Shown piece after piece: positions 25,336 to 35,313 of a stretch of 64,000 bases of DNA. The stretch covers positions 248,001-312,000 of the forward strand of contig NZ_JAHWQX010000001.1 of NCBI RefSeq assembly GCF_019334345.1, in the 5' to 3' direction. The notes below the pieces were generated by a model, which was not told the origin of the DNA, searched no databases, and saw nothing but the letters and a program-made list of their open reading frames with translations. Both the position numbers and the translations under genes were made by a program. Numbering within the stretch: position 1 is the first letter of the stretch; every line of letters starts with the position of its first letter. This DNA comes from Neohoeflea coraliihabitans (GTDB lineage: Bacteria; Pseudomonadota; Alphaproteobacteria; Rhizobiales; Rhizobiaceae).

Positions 25336-26412
25336 TCAGATTTCCCCGACCAGCGGGCTGAGATCCATGTCACCGGCATACAGCCGGGCAGCGGACAGGA
25401 CCACCTGCCGCGCCGCCTCCGGCAGCTCTTCGCCGCGCCCGGCCACGCCCTTGTTCAACCGCAGCGATGCCGCGTCCGAGGTGTTCTCGAGCGCTTTTTT
25501 CAGTCGCACCACATCAATCTTGTCACGCCCGAGATAGGCAGCGATCCGGCCCGCCAACTGCCGTTTGTCACCGAGAATATCCTCTTCGTAGGACACCCAG
25601 AGTGGACTGACGAGGCCCATGTCCTCGCATTTTTTCCAACTGACATAGAACTGCAGCAGCCACATGGACCACCGGTGCGCCAGCAAAGTCAGCCGGTCCT
25701 CGCGCGGCATGCGGGAATAATTGGCCGGCATGGCGTCATTGAAGAAATGGCCAGAATTCTCGGGGTCGTCCGCGCGCCAATGAATCAGCATGTCATCCAG
25801 CGAGATCAGCGTATCGAAGATATTGCGGTGGGTCACGATCGGCCGCAGCTTGTAGAGGCTGAGCAGACGCATCGTGAAGGGAGAAGCCCGAAGGTGATGC
25901 TGGGCGACAAAACCCTTCGCCTGAAGCGTGGCGCGCAGCAATGCCAGTTCGTCAATCTCCTGCTCGCGAATATTTGCGCCGAGGGCGGACGGATTGGCGC
26001 CGAAGGCGAAAATCATTGCAGCGCGCAGATCGGTCGCCTCTCTCAACTTGCTTTGTAAGAACGTCGAGGCCGATTTTGGCGCGCAGGCTACGAGCACGTA
26101 CAATTCGTCGGACTGATGTGCTGTCAACCGCGCCCGCAGCACGAGCTCGGAAAACTGGTCGGTGCTGAGCGTAAGCTGAGTGGCTTGCGGCGCCGGAACG
26201 CGCGGCATGAAGAACGGATTTTTCCAAGCGATGATTGTCGCCAGTTCCAACCCATATTGAGGCGGGAAGCTATGCAGGAATTCGTGACATTCCCTGTCGA
26301 GCTGCTGATCATTCATCATCGTCGAAATACGCGCGATGAACTGCTCGATTTCACCTTTTCGTTCCAGTAAAGGGTTCCCCAAAACCGCAAGATCCTTCAA
26401 TGCTTGATACAA
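25336..26412 (-). CDS. Sulfotransferase-domain protein, substrate unknown
   Basis: This 358-aa protein (if the TTG at 26412 is the start) is probably a PAPS-dependent sulfotransferase. ACAPKSASTFLQSKL near 110-124 matches the 5'-phosphosulfate loop (PKSGTTxL pattern). VTHRNIFDTLISLDD near 194-208 matches the 3'-phosphate-binding motif (RxxxDxxxS). No membrane segment or signal peptide is seen. The start is weak: TTG without a ribosome-binding site, an ATG pair at 26319/26316 being the alternative. Codon use and base composition are visibly less GC-rich than in flanking mur/fts genes. It lies inside the dcw cluster between the GGDEF gene and ddl, downstream of an AT-rich segment, suggesting acquisition. 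The natural acceptor cannot be inferred. Confidence 0.75.
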   Translation of the reverse strand: MYQALKDLAVLGNPLLERKGEIEQFIARISTMMNDQQLDRECHEFLHSFPPQYGLELATIIAWKNPFFMPRVPAPQATQLTLSTDQFSELVLRARLTAHQSDELYVLVACAPKSASTFLQSKLREATDLRAAMIFAFGANPSALGANIREQEIDELALLRATLQAKGFVAQHHLRASPFTMRLLSLYKLRPIVTHRNIFDTLISLDDMLIHWRADDPENSGHFFNDAMPANYSRMPREDRLTLLAHRWSMWLLQFYVSWKKCEDMGLVSPLWVSYEEDILGDKRQLAGRIAAYLGRDKIDVVRLKKALENTSDAASLRLNKGVAGRGEELPEAARQVVLSAARLYAGDMDLSPLVGEI

Positions 26413-26699
26413 ATCGACGAGACAATAACTGAAAATAACGCGTCTATTAAACCAATTTTCGAAAATTATATATTTATAATATCATGATATTATACAATAA
26501 TACCCCGGAAAAAACGAGTATACGCCCATTCCTTTAGTAACACGGGAAAACGTCCCTGTATGCTGCGGTGCGGACACACCGACATGTTTTGACCCGGAAG
26601 CAGGCGTGAAACCGGCATCAATTGGTTTGATAAGCACTGCGGCAGGTCGAGTGCAAGCCGGGCCAGCCTGGACGCCGGTGCAAGGCGGGAATGATGGCA
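26413..26699. other. AT-rich gap between the GGDEF and sulfotransferase genes
   Basis: The part from about 26413 to 26535 is strikingly AT-rich for this genome and includes a 20-bp perfect palindrome and several TATAAT-like hexamers, probably the sulfotransferase promoter region. The rest (26536-26699) has normal composition and no supported gene. Confidence 0.6.
26475..26494. repeat. 20-bp perfect AT-rich palindrome
   Basis: TATAATATCATGATATTATA reads identically on both strands. It contains a TATAAT on each strand and lies about 63 bp upstream of the putative TTG start of the sulfotransferase. It could be a regulator site, a promoter core or a relic of an insertion junction. Confidence 0.7.
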
Positions 26700-27530
26700 C
26701 TAAGCGCGCAGTTGCGCTGCGCTTGAGGTTGCCGCGTTGTGGGCCGCCGCCCGCGCTTCGCCCCCGGCAAAACAATTCCGGCCCTCGGCCTTGGCGGCGT
26801 AGAGCGCCTTGTCGGCCAGCGAGAACGCCGCGCCGAATGACAGGTCTGCCGGAGCGGCTGCCAGGCCGCCGGATACCGTCGCCGTGAATGCCTGTCCGGA
26901 GACCGAAAATTTCAGTTCCGCGACGGCTCGGCGGGCGGTTTCGGCAAGCGCATGTACCTCCTCGATACTGCGCTTCCAGCACAGCACCCCGTATTCCTCG
27001 CCGCCGATCCGCGCAACCAGGCAATCGCTGTCGAAGATCTTCCGCAATGCTGCGCCGACACGCGCGATCACCATATCGCCGGCCGCGTGGCCATAGGTGT
27101 CGTTGATATCTTTGAACCGGTCGATATCGAACAGGATCATCACCCGGTCCTCCAGCCGATCGGTGTAGGCATCCTGAAACGCCCGCCGGTTGGCCAGTCC
27201 CGAGAGCACGTCGGTGCTGCTGATGCGCTGCAATTCCTCGCGCGACACGCCAAGATCAAAAATAGCCAGACCGACGACCGCATAGGCGAACAAGGCAACG
27301 AAGAAGCCGATCGGCGGGGCGACGATGGTGTTCACCAGCAGCCCGTCCTTCAGCGCAAAGGGCAACAGCCCGACTGCAGCCAGGCCAACATGCGCAAGAA
27401 CACTGAGAACAAACGCGACCATGGCGATCTTCAAGGCCATGCCGGCGGACTTGCGCCATACCTCGCAGACAGTCGAAAACTCACCGAGCGATAACTGCCG
27501 CACGATCCAGTCGCGCGTGGGACCAACCAT
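26700..27530 (-). CDS. Membrane-bound diguanylate cyclase (GGDEF domain)
   Basis: This protein is predicted to make cyclic di-GMP. The 276-aa product has two membrane segments (about 31-55 and 68-92) followed by a GGDEF domain from ~105. The domain shows STDVLSGLANRRAF, FDIDRFKDINDTYGHAAGD and the active-site GGEEY (176-180), a permitted GGDEF variant. The canonical inhibitory RxxD site does not appear in its usual place: the position expected for Arg is Phe/Asp in KIFDSD. ATG 27530 has GAGGAG upstream; GTG 27548 is disfavoured. It lies 217 bp downstream of murB, inside the dcw cluster, an unusual location. No periplasmic sensor domain of any size is visible. Confidence 0.88.
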   Translation of the reverse strand: MVGPTRDWIVRQLSLGEFSTVCEVWRKSAGMALKIAMVAFVLSVLAHVGLAAVGLLPFALKDGLLVNTIVAPPIGFFVALFAYAVVGLAIFDLGVSREELQRISSTDVLSGLANRRAFQDAYTDRLEDRVMILFDIDRFKDINDTYGHAAGDMVIARVGAALRKIFDSDCLVARIGGEEYGVLCWKRSIEEVHALAETARRAVAELKFSVSGQAFTATVSGGLAAAPADLSFGAAFSLADKALYAAKAEGRNCFAGGEARAAAHNAATSSAAQLRA

Positions 27531-27747
27531 ACTTTGCTCCTCAACCACGCGCGACAGAGTAAGGATGGCGGATTAACAAAATCTTGGGAAAATGGCGGCT
27601 GGTCGGCACAGGCCGCGGATAATCGCCCAACCTCCTTTACAATTTCTTTCCAGCCCCCCGTAAAAAGAGGCACAATGGAGCTTGATCAAGCCAGTGATCG
27701 CGGTCGATAGGGCAAGGGCGTTCCCGCCAGATCGGTGGCGCCTGACC

Positions 27748-28725
27748 TCAGGTCTCGTCCTGCAGGAAGGGCGCTACCGTCCGATTCTCGGCAAAGATGC
27801 CGATGCGCTTGATCTCCCAGTGCAACCGAAGGCCTGAGGCCTCGAGAACACGCGCCCGCACCGTTTCGCCGAGCCGTTCGAGATCATACCCGGTTGCCGC
27901 GCCGGTGTTGATCATGAAATTGCAATGCATCGGCGACATCTGCGCGCCGCCCTCCGTCAGGCCACGACAGCCGGCCTTGTCGATTTCCTTCCAGGCGGAC
28001 GATCCCTCGGGGTTCTTGAATGTCGACCCGCCGGTCTTCTCGCGAATCGGCTGCACCGTCTCGCGATGTTCCTGAACCGCCGCCATTTCAGCCTCGATCG
28101 CCGGCTTGTCCTGCGGCATGCCTTCAAAGACGGCGCGCGTGAAGATCAGGTCCTGGGGCGCATCTGAATGCCGATAGGCATAGCCCATCTCGGCATTGCT
28201 CAGGACATGGCGCCGGCCCTTGCGATCAAGCGCATGCACCTCGACGACCCGTTCGCAGGTTTCGGTCCCGTTGGCGCCCGCATTCATCCGCAAAGCACCC
28301 CCAATGGCACCTGGAATGCCGTGATAGAAGGCAAAGCCGCCTAGTCCGCTGTCGAGCGCCAGCGCCGCCAGCCGCTTGTCGGGGCACACCGAACCGGCCT
28401 CCAGGCGCGTTTCCGACAGACGCCTTGTCTGCCCGAACCCCTTCACCGAAGGCCGCACGACGACCCCGGGGATGCCGCCATCGCGCACCAGAAGATTCGA
28501 GCCGATGCCGACCGGCAGCAGCGGCACCTCCTCGGGCAGCAAGGCGAGAAAGGCCGCAAGGTCCTCCTCGTCAGCCGGCTGAAACAGCAATTCTGCCGGT
28601 CCTCCGGTGCGAAACCAGGTGATTTTCGACATGTCGGCGTTCGGCGTCAGCCGTCCGCGGATCGCATCTGTTGGTATCCCGAGATCCGCAAGCAAGCGTT
28701 CGCCGTCGATGCTCACGCCGCTCAC
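27748..28725 (-). CDS. murB: UDP-N-acetylenolpyruvoylglucosamine reductase
   Basis: MurB reduces UDP-GlcNAc-enolpyruvate to UDP-MurNAc with FAD and NADPH. The 325-aa product has [13 protein letters not shown], the FAD-binding segment [38 protein letters not shown], and the catalytic segment [14 protein letters not shown]. It starts with GTG 28725 (GAGG 7 nt upstream), overlapping the murC stop by 4 nt (GTGA). Confidence 0.96.
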   Translation of the reverse strand: MSGVSIDGERLLADLGIPTDAIRGRLTPNADMSKITWFRTGGPAELLFQPADEEDLAAFLALLPEEVPLLPVGIGSNLLVRDGGIPGVVVRPSVKGFGQTRRLSETRLEAGSVCPDKRLAALALDSGLGGFAFYHGIPGAIGGALRMNAGANGTETCERVVEVHALDRKGRRHVLSNAEMGYAYRHSDAPQDLIFTRAVFEGMPQDKPAIEAEMAAVQEHRETVQPIREKTGGSTFKNPEGSSAWKEIDKAGCRGLTEGGAQMSPMHCNFMINTGAATGYDLERLGETVRARVLEASGLRLHWEIKRIGIFAENRTVAPFLQDET

Positions 28726-30137
28726 GACTGCGCCTCATCGAGCGCTTTCAGTTCTGCCGGCAAGGCACCGGCCCACTGCGTGATGCTGCCGGCCCCCAGG
28801 CAGATGATCAGATCATCCGGGCGCGCCAGCTCGCGCAGCAGCGGCGCCAGCGCCGGGGCGCCGTCGACCAGACGCGCATCGCGATGTCCGCCGGCGCGCA
28901 GCCGCGACAACAAAGCTGCCGAATCTGCACCCGCGATCGGCTCCTCGCCCGCCTCGTAGACGGGCGTCAACACGACGGTATCCGCATCGTTGAAACAGGC
29001 TGCGAAATCATCGAACAGGCTCTGAAGACGGCTGTAGCGATGCGGCTGCATGACGGCGATCACCCGTCCGGAACAGGCGTCGCGCGCCGCCCGCAAAACA
29101 GCCCTGATTTCCACCGGGTGGTGTCCGTAATCGTCGTAGATCGCCACGCCGTTCCATTCGCCGGTCAGCGTAAAGCGGCGCTTGACCCCCGAGAACTGCG
29201 TGATGCCACGCGCAATATCGGCAGCGCTCATGCCCAACTCATGCGCCACCGCAATCGCCGCCGTGGCATTCGAGACATTGTGCCGGCCCGGCATCGGCAG
29301 GCGCAGATCCCGCAGCTCCTGCGTTTCCCCATTCTTGCGATCGCGGATGTCGACATCGAACAGCGACACGCCTCCATCCATGCGATGATTGAAAAAATGC
29401 ACGTCCGATTGCGGGTTGGCGCCATAGGTGACGACCCGGCGGTCCTCGATGCGGCCGACCAGCGCCTGCACCTCCGGATGGTCGATGCACATTACGCCCA
29501 GACCATAAAAGGGCACGTTCTCGACGAATTGCGCGAAAGCCGCCCGCACCGCGTCGAAATCCCCGTAATGATCGAGATGCTCCGGGTCGATATTGGTCAC
29601 CACGGCGATCTCCGCCGGCAGCTTCAGGAATGTGCCGTCGCTTTCGTCGGCTTCGACCACCATCCAGTCGCCGCCGCCCATGCGCGCATTGGTGCCATAG
29701 GCGTTGATGATGCCGCCATTGATCACCGTCGGATCCAGCCCGCCGGCATCGAGCAGCGCCGCCACCATCGAGGTGGTTGTCGTCTTGCCGTGCGTGCCGC
29801 CGATGGCGATGGCATTGCGAAAGCGCATCAACTCGGCAAGCATCTCCGCACGCCGCACGATCGGCAGCACCCGTTCACGCGCCGCCACCAGTTCCGGGTT
29901 TGACTTGCGGATCGCTGTCGAGACCACCACCACCCGCGCGTCGCCGAGATTGTCCGCCGCATGGCCGACATGCACGGTGATGCCCTTCTTGCGCAGCCGC
30001 TGCACATTGGCGCTTTCCGCCTGATCGGATCCCTGCACCCGGTAGCCGAGCGTATGCAGCACTTCCGCGATGCCGCTCATGCCGATGCCGCCGATGCCGA
30101 TAAAATGCACCAGCCCGATATCCTGTGGCATCTTCAT
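28722..30137 (-). CDS. murC: UDP-N-acetylmuramate--L-alanine ligase
   Basis: MurC adds L-Ala to UDP-MurNAc in the cytoplasm. The 471-aa protein has the N-terminal nucleotide-sugar fold [18 protein letters not shown], the ATP loop [44 protein letters not shown] and the C-terminal segment [11 protein letters not shown]. It overlaps murG upstream and murB downstream by 4 nt each. Confidence 0.97.
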   Translation of the reverse strand: MKMPQDIGLVHFIGIGGIGMSGIAEVLHTLGYRVQGSDQAESANVQRLRKKGITVHVGHAADNLGDARVVVVSTAIRKSNPELVAARERVLPIVRRAEMLAELMRFRNAIAIGGTHGKTTTTSMVAALLDAGGLDPTVINGGIINAYGTNARMGGGDWMVVEADESDGTFLKLPAEIAVVTNIDPEHLDHYGDFDAVRAAFAQFVENVPFYGLGVMCIDHPEVQALVGRIEDRRVVTYGANPQSDVHFFNHRMDGGVSLFDVDIRDRKNGETQELRDLRLPMPGRHNVSNATAAIAVAHELGMSAADIARGITQFSGVKRRFTLTGEWNGVAIYDDYGHHPVEIRAVLRAARDACSGRVIAVMQPHRYSRLQSLFDDFAACFNDADTVVLTPVYEAGEEPIAGADSAALLSRLRAGGHRDARLVDGAPALAPLLRELARPDDLIICLGAGSITQWAGALPAELKALDEAQS

Positions 30138-31273
30138 GTCTGTTCGCTCCTGGCTGCCGCAACTGATTTGCCGGCTGCAATAGCCTCAACCAGATCGGCA
30201 AGCAACCGCGTCGCGTCGACCCGCGCCACGCCATGCGCGTTCGCCGCCATGCTGTAGAGCCGTTCCGGGTCGGACAGAAGGGCCGTCAGGTCCGCCGCCA
30301 GAGTATCGCGGGTGATCGCGGGCTGCCGGCGCATCAGCGCCGCATCGGCCTCCACCAGCAATTGCGCATTGTGCCCCTGATCATCATCGAGCGCATGCGG
30401 CAAGGGCACCAGGATCGCCGGCCGGCCGATGATCGCCAATTCGTTGACCGTCGAAGCGCCCGAGCGCGACAGCACGAGATGTGCATTGGCGAGATGCGCC
30501 GGCAGATCATCGAAGAACCGAGCCACATCGGCTTGCACACTCATCTGCGCATAGCGCGCCGTCAGCCGCTCCTCATCTTCGCCGCGCGCCTGCTGCGTCA
30601 CGACCAGCCGCTGCTGCAGGGCTGCGGGCAATTGCGCGATCGCCTCCGGCACCGCGGCGGAAAAGAACTGTGCGCCCTGGCTGCCGCCAAACACCAGGAG
30701 CCGCAGGGGCCCGCCCTCCTGGGGACGCTCATAGGGAGTTCCGGCCCGCGCCAGAACGGCAGGGCGCGCCGGATTGCCCACCTCGACGATTTTCTCGGCA
30801 TGCCGACCCCTCGCCTTGAGAAAGCCGCCGGCGATGGCATCAACGCGTCCCGCCAGCGCCCGGTTGGCGCGGCCCATGACGCCGTTCTGCTCGTGAATGA
30901 TCGTGCGCTGCCCTGACAGTGCCGCCGCCATGAGCGGCGGCACGGTGGGATAACCGCCGAAGCCGACGACGATTTTCGGCTGCACCGCGCGCATCAGGGA
31001 CCAGGCCTTGAAAAAACCGTGCGCGAGCGTCGATCCGGTTTTCAAAAGGCGCAGCGGCGACTTGCCGCCAAATGTTGCCGAGGGCACCAGATGGATGCGT
31101 TCGGCGGGAAAATCACCGGCGAATTTCTCGGCCCGCATGTCGGTGACCAGTTCAACCCGATGCCCGCGTGCCGCCAGTTCGCCCGCCAGCGCCTCCGCCG
31201 GAAACAGATGTCCGCCCGTGCCGCCAGCCGCCAGCAATATCGGCCCCCGGCCCACGCCGGACCGCTCAGCCAT
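30134..31273 (-). CDS. murG: UDP-GlcNAc:lipid I GlcNAc transferase MurG
   Basis: MurG converts lipid I to lipid II on the inner face of the membrane. The 379-aa GT28 protein has the N-terminal loop [46 protein letters not shown], the second loop [13 protein letters not shown], and [29 protein letters not shown] 31273 is chosen from family length; it overlaps the end of ftsW by 8 nt. The reaction needs lipid I from MraY, whose gene is not in this cluster. Confidence 0.96.
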   Translation of the reverse strand: MAERSGVGRGPILLAAGGTGGHLFPAEALAGELAARGHRVELVTDMRAEKFAGDFPAERIHLVPSATFGGKSPLRLLKTGSTLAHGFFKAWSLMRAVQPKIVVGFGGYPTVPPLMAAALSGQRTIIHEQNGVMGRANRALAGRVDAIAGGFLKARGRHAEKIVEVGNPARPAVLARAGTPYERPQEGGPLRLLVFGGSQGAQFFSAAVPEAIAQLPAALQQRLVVTQQARGEDEERLTARYAQMSVQADVARFFDDLPAHLANAHLVLSRSGASTVNELAIIGRPAILVPLPHALDDDQGHNAQLLVEADAALMRRQPAITRDTLAADLTALLSDPERLYSMAANAHGVARVDATRLLADLVEAIAAGKSVAAARSEQT

Positions 31274-32441
31274 GCGCCTGACCTGCGGCAGGAACGCCGC
31301 TCGCCGGCAGCGCACGCCGGCGCCCTCCGCGCCGCAGCCGGTGTTCCGGGCTGTGCCGGGTCAGTGCCAGCAGAAAGCCCGCCGTCAGCGCCACGGCGAT
31401 CATCGAGGACCCACCATAGGAAATCATCGGCAGCGTCATGCCCTTGGCGGGCAAAAGCTGCAGGTTGACACCGATATTGATGAAGGACTGAAAGCCGATC
31501 AGCAGCGCCAGCCCCGATACCGCCAGGCGGCTGAAATCATCCTGCAGCGCCCCGGCCTTGCTCAGTCCGCGAATGACGATGAAGGCAAACAGTACGGTCA
31601 GCACCATGCAGAATAAAATGCCGAATTCCTCGGCCGCCACGGAAAACACGAAATCCGTATGGCTGTCGGGCAGGATGCGCTTGATCGTGCCCTCCCCCGG
31701 ACCGCGCCCAAGCCAGTCGCCGCGAATGATCGCCTCGCGCGCCGTGTCGACCTGAAACGTGTCGCCCCCCTTTTGCAGGAAGCCGTTGATGCGATCGGCC
31801 ACATGCGGAAAGACGAAATAGGCGGAGATGAATCCGGTGATCGCCACCGCGCCAAGCAGCATGATCCAGAACCAGCTCATGCCCGCCATGAAGAACATGC
31901 CGCCCCAGATTGCCGCTGTCAGCATTGTCTGGCCCAGATCCGGTTGCGCTACCAGAAGGGCCGCGACAATGATGAACAGGATGATCGCGAACAGATTGCC
32001 CGGAATCTCCGGATGCCGGGAATGCTCGGAAAACAGCCAGGCACAGATGATCACGAAGGCCGGCTTCATGAATTCCGAGGGCTGCAGCGACACGCCGGCA
32101 ACCGAGATCCAGCGTCGCGAGCCTTTCACTTCGACACCGAAAAACAGCGCCGCGATCATCGCCGCGATGGAAATGCCGAGGATCAGCAAGGCGGCGCGCC
32201 GCACCTGGCGCGGCGACAGGAACGACACGCCCAGCATGGTCACCAGCGTCGGCACGAGAAAGACGGCATGGCGCTTGACGAAATGAAAACTGTCGAGGCC
32301 GAGCCGCTCCGCTACCGGCGGACTGGCGGCAAAGGACAGCATGAACCCCAGCCCGATCAGCAGGGTGAAGACCGCGAGGAACAGCCGGTCGATGGTCCAG
32401 AACCAGTCCGCAACCGGCCCCCGTTCGGCACGCGTCACCAT
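31266..32441 (-). CDS. ftsW: Peptidoglycan glycosyltransferase FtsW
   Basis: FtsW is the SEDS-family polymerase that builds septal glycan strands with FtsI. The 391-aa membrane protein has about ten helices and the SEDS hallmarks GSRRWISVAGVSLQPSEFMKPAF, AQPDLGQ, LPDSHTDFVFSVAAEEFG and LPAKGMTLPMISYGGSS. Its ATG overlaps the murD stop by one base, and its end overlaps murG. A basic, Arg-rich cytoplasmic tail follows the last helix. Confidence 0.95.
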   Translation of the reverse strand: MVTRAERGPVADWFWTIDRLFLAVFTLLIGLGFMLSFAASPPVAERLGLDSFHFVKRHAVFLVPTLVTMLGVSFLSPRQVRRAALLILGISIAAMIAALFFGVEVKGSRRWISVAGVSLQPSEFMKPAFVIICAWLFSEHSRHPEIPGNLFAIILFIIVAALLVAQPDLGQTMLTAAIWGGMFFMAGMSWFWIMLLGAVAITGFISAYFVFPHVADRINGFLQKGGDTFQVDTAREAIIRGDWLGRGPGEGTIKRILPDSHTDFVFSVAAEEFGILFCMVLTVLFAFIVIRGLSKAGALQDDFSRLAVSGLALLIGFQSFINIGVNLQLLPAKGMTLPMISYGGSSMIAVALTAGFLLALTRHSPEHRLRRGGRRRALPASGVPAAGQAHG

Positions 32442-33886
32442 CAGCTTTTCCCTTCATCAACGTGATCGACAAGCATTTCGATGCCTTCGATCTGAGCGAT
32501 TTGCCTGACGAAAGCGTCGCCCCGCACCTCGAAATTGCGGAACTGGTCGAAACTGGCACAGGCCGGTGACAGTAACACCACCGGGCTTGCGTCGGCGTTG
32601 CCGCCCGCATCCTGCGCTGCCGCATCGGCATCCTGCGCCGCCTGCGCCACCGCCTGCTCGATCGTTCCGGAGATCTCGAAGGGCGCGTGCGCGCCGATGA
32701 TGCTGGCAAATGCGGAGGCGGCCTCACCAATCAGATAGGCCTTGGCCAGCCGCGGAAACAGCGGCTCGAGCGCGGCAATGCCGCCATCTTTGGCCAGACC
32801 GCCGGCGATCCAGTAGATCTGCTCATAGCTCGACAAGGCAGGCGCCGCCGCTTCCGCATTGGTGGCCTTGGAATCGTTGACGAACAGGACGGCGCCGCGC
32901 CGCGCCACCGGCTGCATCCGGTGCTTGAGGCCTGGAAAACTCTCAAGCCCGCCGCCGATCTCGTCATCCGAAAGTCCGACCGCCTGGCAGGCGGCAATCG
33001 CCGCCGCGGCATTCTGGCCATTGTGACGCCCGCGCAGCGTCGTACTTTGCGACAGATCGGCAACGGGCAATTGCCGCCCCGCTTCGACCCGCATGACCGT
33101 GCCGTCCCGGGCCACCAGCCCGTCGCTGAGCGCTGCGGCTGTGTGTGTCGTTGCCAGCCGGATCACCGCATGGCCGGCATCATCGAGGCGTGCCGCGATC
33201 GCGCTGCAATACGCGTCGTCAACGCCGACAATCGCGATGTCGCTGCGCGCCACCAATTGTTCCTTGATAGCCGCATAGCGCTGCATCGTGCCGTGCCGGT
33301 CGAGATGATCCGGCGTCAGGTTGAGCAGAATGCCGGCCGTCGGATCAAGCGACGGGGCCAGTTCGATCTGGTAGGATGAACATTCAACAACGTGAAAGCG
33401 CTCCGCCCCCGGCTCTTCGAGCGCCAGCACCGGCGTGCCGATATTGCCGCCCATCTGCGTGTCACGACCACTGGCGGCAAGGATGTGTGCGATCAGCGCC
33501 GTTGTCGTCGATTTGCCGTTGGTGCCCGTCACGGCGATGAACGGGCTGCCGGGTGCGAAGGCCCGGCGTTCCCGCACGAAGATTTCGACATCGCCAATAA
33601 TCTCGACGGAGTTGGCCTGCGCCAGACCGACCGTCCAATGCGGCTTGGGGTGCGTCAGCGGCACGCCCGGCGACAACACCAGGCTGTCGACCAGTGCCCA
33701 GTCGAGATCATGCAGATCGTCAGTGGCGATACCGTGCGCCTTCGCCCGCGCCACCTGCTCGGGATTGTCATCCCAGGTCGACAGAACCGCGCCGCCGGCT
33801 TGCAGCGCCAGCGCCGTTGCGAGCCCCGATCCGCCAAGGCCGAACAGCGCCACGCGCCGCCCCTTGAATGTCCGCGCCGCGATCAC
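32441..33886 (-). CDS. murD: UDP-N-acetylmuramoyl-L-alanine--D-glutamate ligase
   Basis: MurD adds D-Glu to UDP-MurNAc-L-Ala. The 481-aa product has [17 protein letters not shown] at the N-terminus, the ATP loop [32 protein letters not shown] and [12 protein letters not shown] 33886 has GGAG 8 nt upstream and overlaps the murF stop as GTGA. The longer in-frame stretch to 34012 is murF antiphase. The direct murF-murD junction leaves no room for mraY, which normally separates them. Confidence 0.96.
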   Translation of the reverse strand: MIAARTFKGRRVALFGLGGSGLATALALQAGGAVLSTWDDNPEQVARAKAHGIATDDLHDLDWALVDSLVLSPGVPLTHPKPHWTVGLAQANSVEIIGDVEIFVRERRAFAPGSPFIAVTGTNGKSTTTALIAHILAASGRDTQMGGNIGTPVLALEEPGAERFHVVECSSYQIELAPSLDPTAGILLNLTPDHLDRHGTMQRYAAIKEQLVARSDIAIVGVDDAYCSAIAARLDDAGHAVIRLATTHTAAALSDGLVARDGTVMRVEAGRQLPVADLSQSTTLRGRHNGQNAAAAIAACQAVGLSDDEIGGGLESFPGLKHRMQPVARRGAVLFVNDSKATNAEAAAPALSSYEQIYWIAGGLAKDGGIAALEPLFPRLAKAYLIGEAASAFASIIGAHAPFEISGTIEQAVAQAAQDADAAAQDAGGNADASPVVLLSPACASFDQFRNFEVRGDAFVRQIAQIEGIEMLVDHVDEGKS

Positions 33887-35313
33887 CCCGAACACTCCGG
33901 CTTGAGCACCGGATAGGCCCCGCACAGGGCCGCGACGATGCGGCCAAACCCCAGCCCGAGCGACGATTTGACCACCACGACGTCGCCGGCTTCGAGCGTC
34001 TCCTGCAGCCATGCCGCCAACTCATCGGCCGTCTCGCGCCAGACCACCGGCACGCGCTCGCCGAGCGCCGCTTCCAGATGCTTCATCTCGGGTCCGGCCA
34101 GACCGACGAGATCGGCCTTTGCCTCGATCACCGCGTCGGCGAGATCCGCATGCACCTTCTCGGCATAGCGCCCCATTTCCAGCATGTCGCCGAGCACGGC
34201 GATGCGCCGCCCGCCCGCCTCGACCGGCGCGTCGGCCAGCAGCGCCAGGGCGGCGCGCATCGAAGCCGGGTTGGCGTTGTAGCTTTCGTCGATCAGCGTC
34301 ACGCTGCCTTCGCCGATCGCCAGGTGATGACGGGCGCCGCGGCCCTTGTCCGGCGCAAAATCGGCGAACGCCGCTGCGACCGTGTCCACGTCGGCCCCGG
34401 CAAAGGCGGCAGCGCCGAGCACGGCCAGTGCATTGTCAACCACATGCCGGCCCGGCGCCCCGACCCGCAGCGTCAGGTCGCGCGCATTCAGCCGCACGGT
34501 GGTGTCCGAATGCTCCGGCCCGATCTCGCACGCCATCAGCCGGATGCTGGCCTGCTTGTGCGCACCGAAACTGCGCACCTGCGGCACGCCAAGCTCACTG
34601 GCGCGCTTGCGCAGCTGCGAGAATTTCTCGTTGTCGCGGTTGAGAAGCACCGTGCCGCCGTCGGCAAGGCCTTCCATGATCTCCGCCTTTGCCGCGGCAA
34701 TCTCCGACAATCCCTTGAAGTTGCCGAGATGCGCACCGGCCACCGTGGTGATGATGGCGATGTGCGGACGCACCAGCTTGACCAGCGGACGGATCTCGCC
34801 TGGATGGTTCATGCCGATCTCGAAGACGCCGAAATCGGCATCTTCCGGCATCCGCGCCAAGGTCAGCGGCACGCCCCAGTGATTGTTGAAGGAGGCCCGC
34901 GCCGCATGCACCTTGCCGCACGGGGTCAGAACATGCCGCAGCATCTCCTTGCTGGTCGTCTTGCCTACCGAACCGGTCACCGCGATCACCTGCGCCGACG
35001 AGCGGGCGCGCGCCGCCGCCCCAAGGGCCCCGAGCGCTGCCAGCACGTCGTCAACGACGATCATCGGCACATTCAGCCGGCCGAGCGCCGGCAGCCGCGC
35101 TTCCGAGACCACCATCAGCCCGACGCCGGCCGCCATGGCGGCGCTGGCAAAATCGTGGCCGTCGAAGCGATCGCCCTTGATGGCGAAGAACGCATCGCCC
35201 TTCTGCAGGGTGCGCGTGTCGATCGAGATGCCGTCGACGCCGTCCGGCAGGTTCCCGACCGGGCGGCCGTTCATCGCCGCCACCATCGCCTCCGCTGTCC
35301 ACAGCCGGCTCAT
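33883..35313 (-). CDS. murF: UDP-MurNAc-tripeptide--D-alanyl-D-alanine ligase
   Basis: MurF adds D-Ala-D-Ala to the UDP-MurNAc tripeptide. The 476-aa protein has an N-terminal uridine-binding domain ([17 protein letters not shown]), the ATP loop [36 protein letters not shown] and a C-terminal ligase domain ([11 protein letters not shown]). It overlaps murE and murD by 4 nt each. Confidence 0.96.
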   Translation of the reverse strand: MSRLWTAEAMVAAMNGRPVGNLPDGVDGISIDTRTLQKGDAFFAIKGDRFDGHDFASAAMAAGVGLMVVSEARLPALGRLNVPMIVVDDVLAALGALGAAARARSSAQVIAVTGSVGKTTSKEMLRHVLTPCGKVHAARASFNNHWGVPLTLARMPEDADFGVFEIGMNHPGEIRPLVKLVRPHIAIITTVAGAHLGNFKGLSEIAAAKAEIMEGLADGGTVLLNRDNEKFSQLRKRASELGVPQVRSFGAHKQASIRLMACEIGPEHSDTTVRLNARDLTLRVGAPGRHVVDNALAVLGAAAFAGADVDTVAAAFADFAPDKGRGARHHLAIGEGSVTLIDESYNANPASMRAALALLADAPVEAGGRRIAVLGDMLEMGRYAEKVHADLADAVIEAKADLVGLAGPEMKHLEAALGERVPVVWRETADELAAWLQETLEAGDVVVVKSSLGLGFGRIVAALCGAYPVLKPECSG

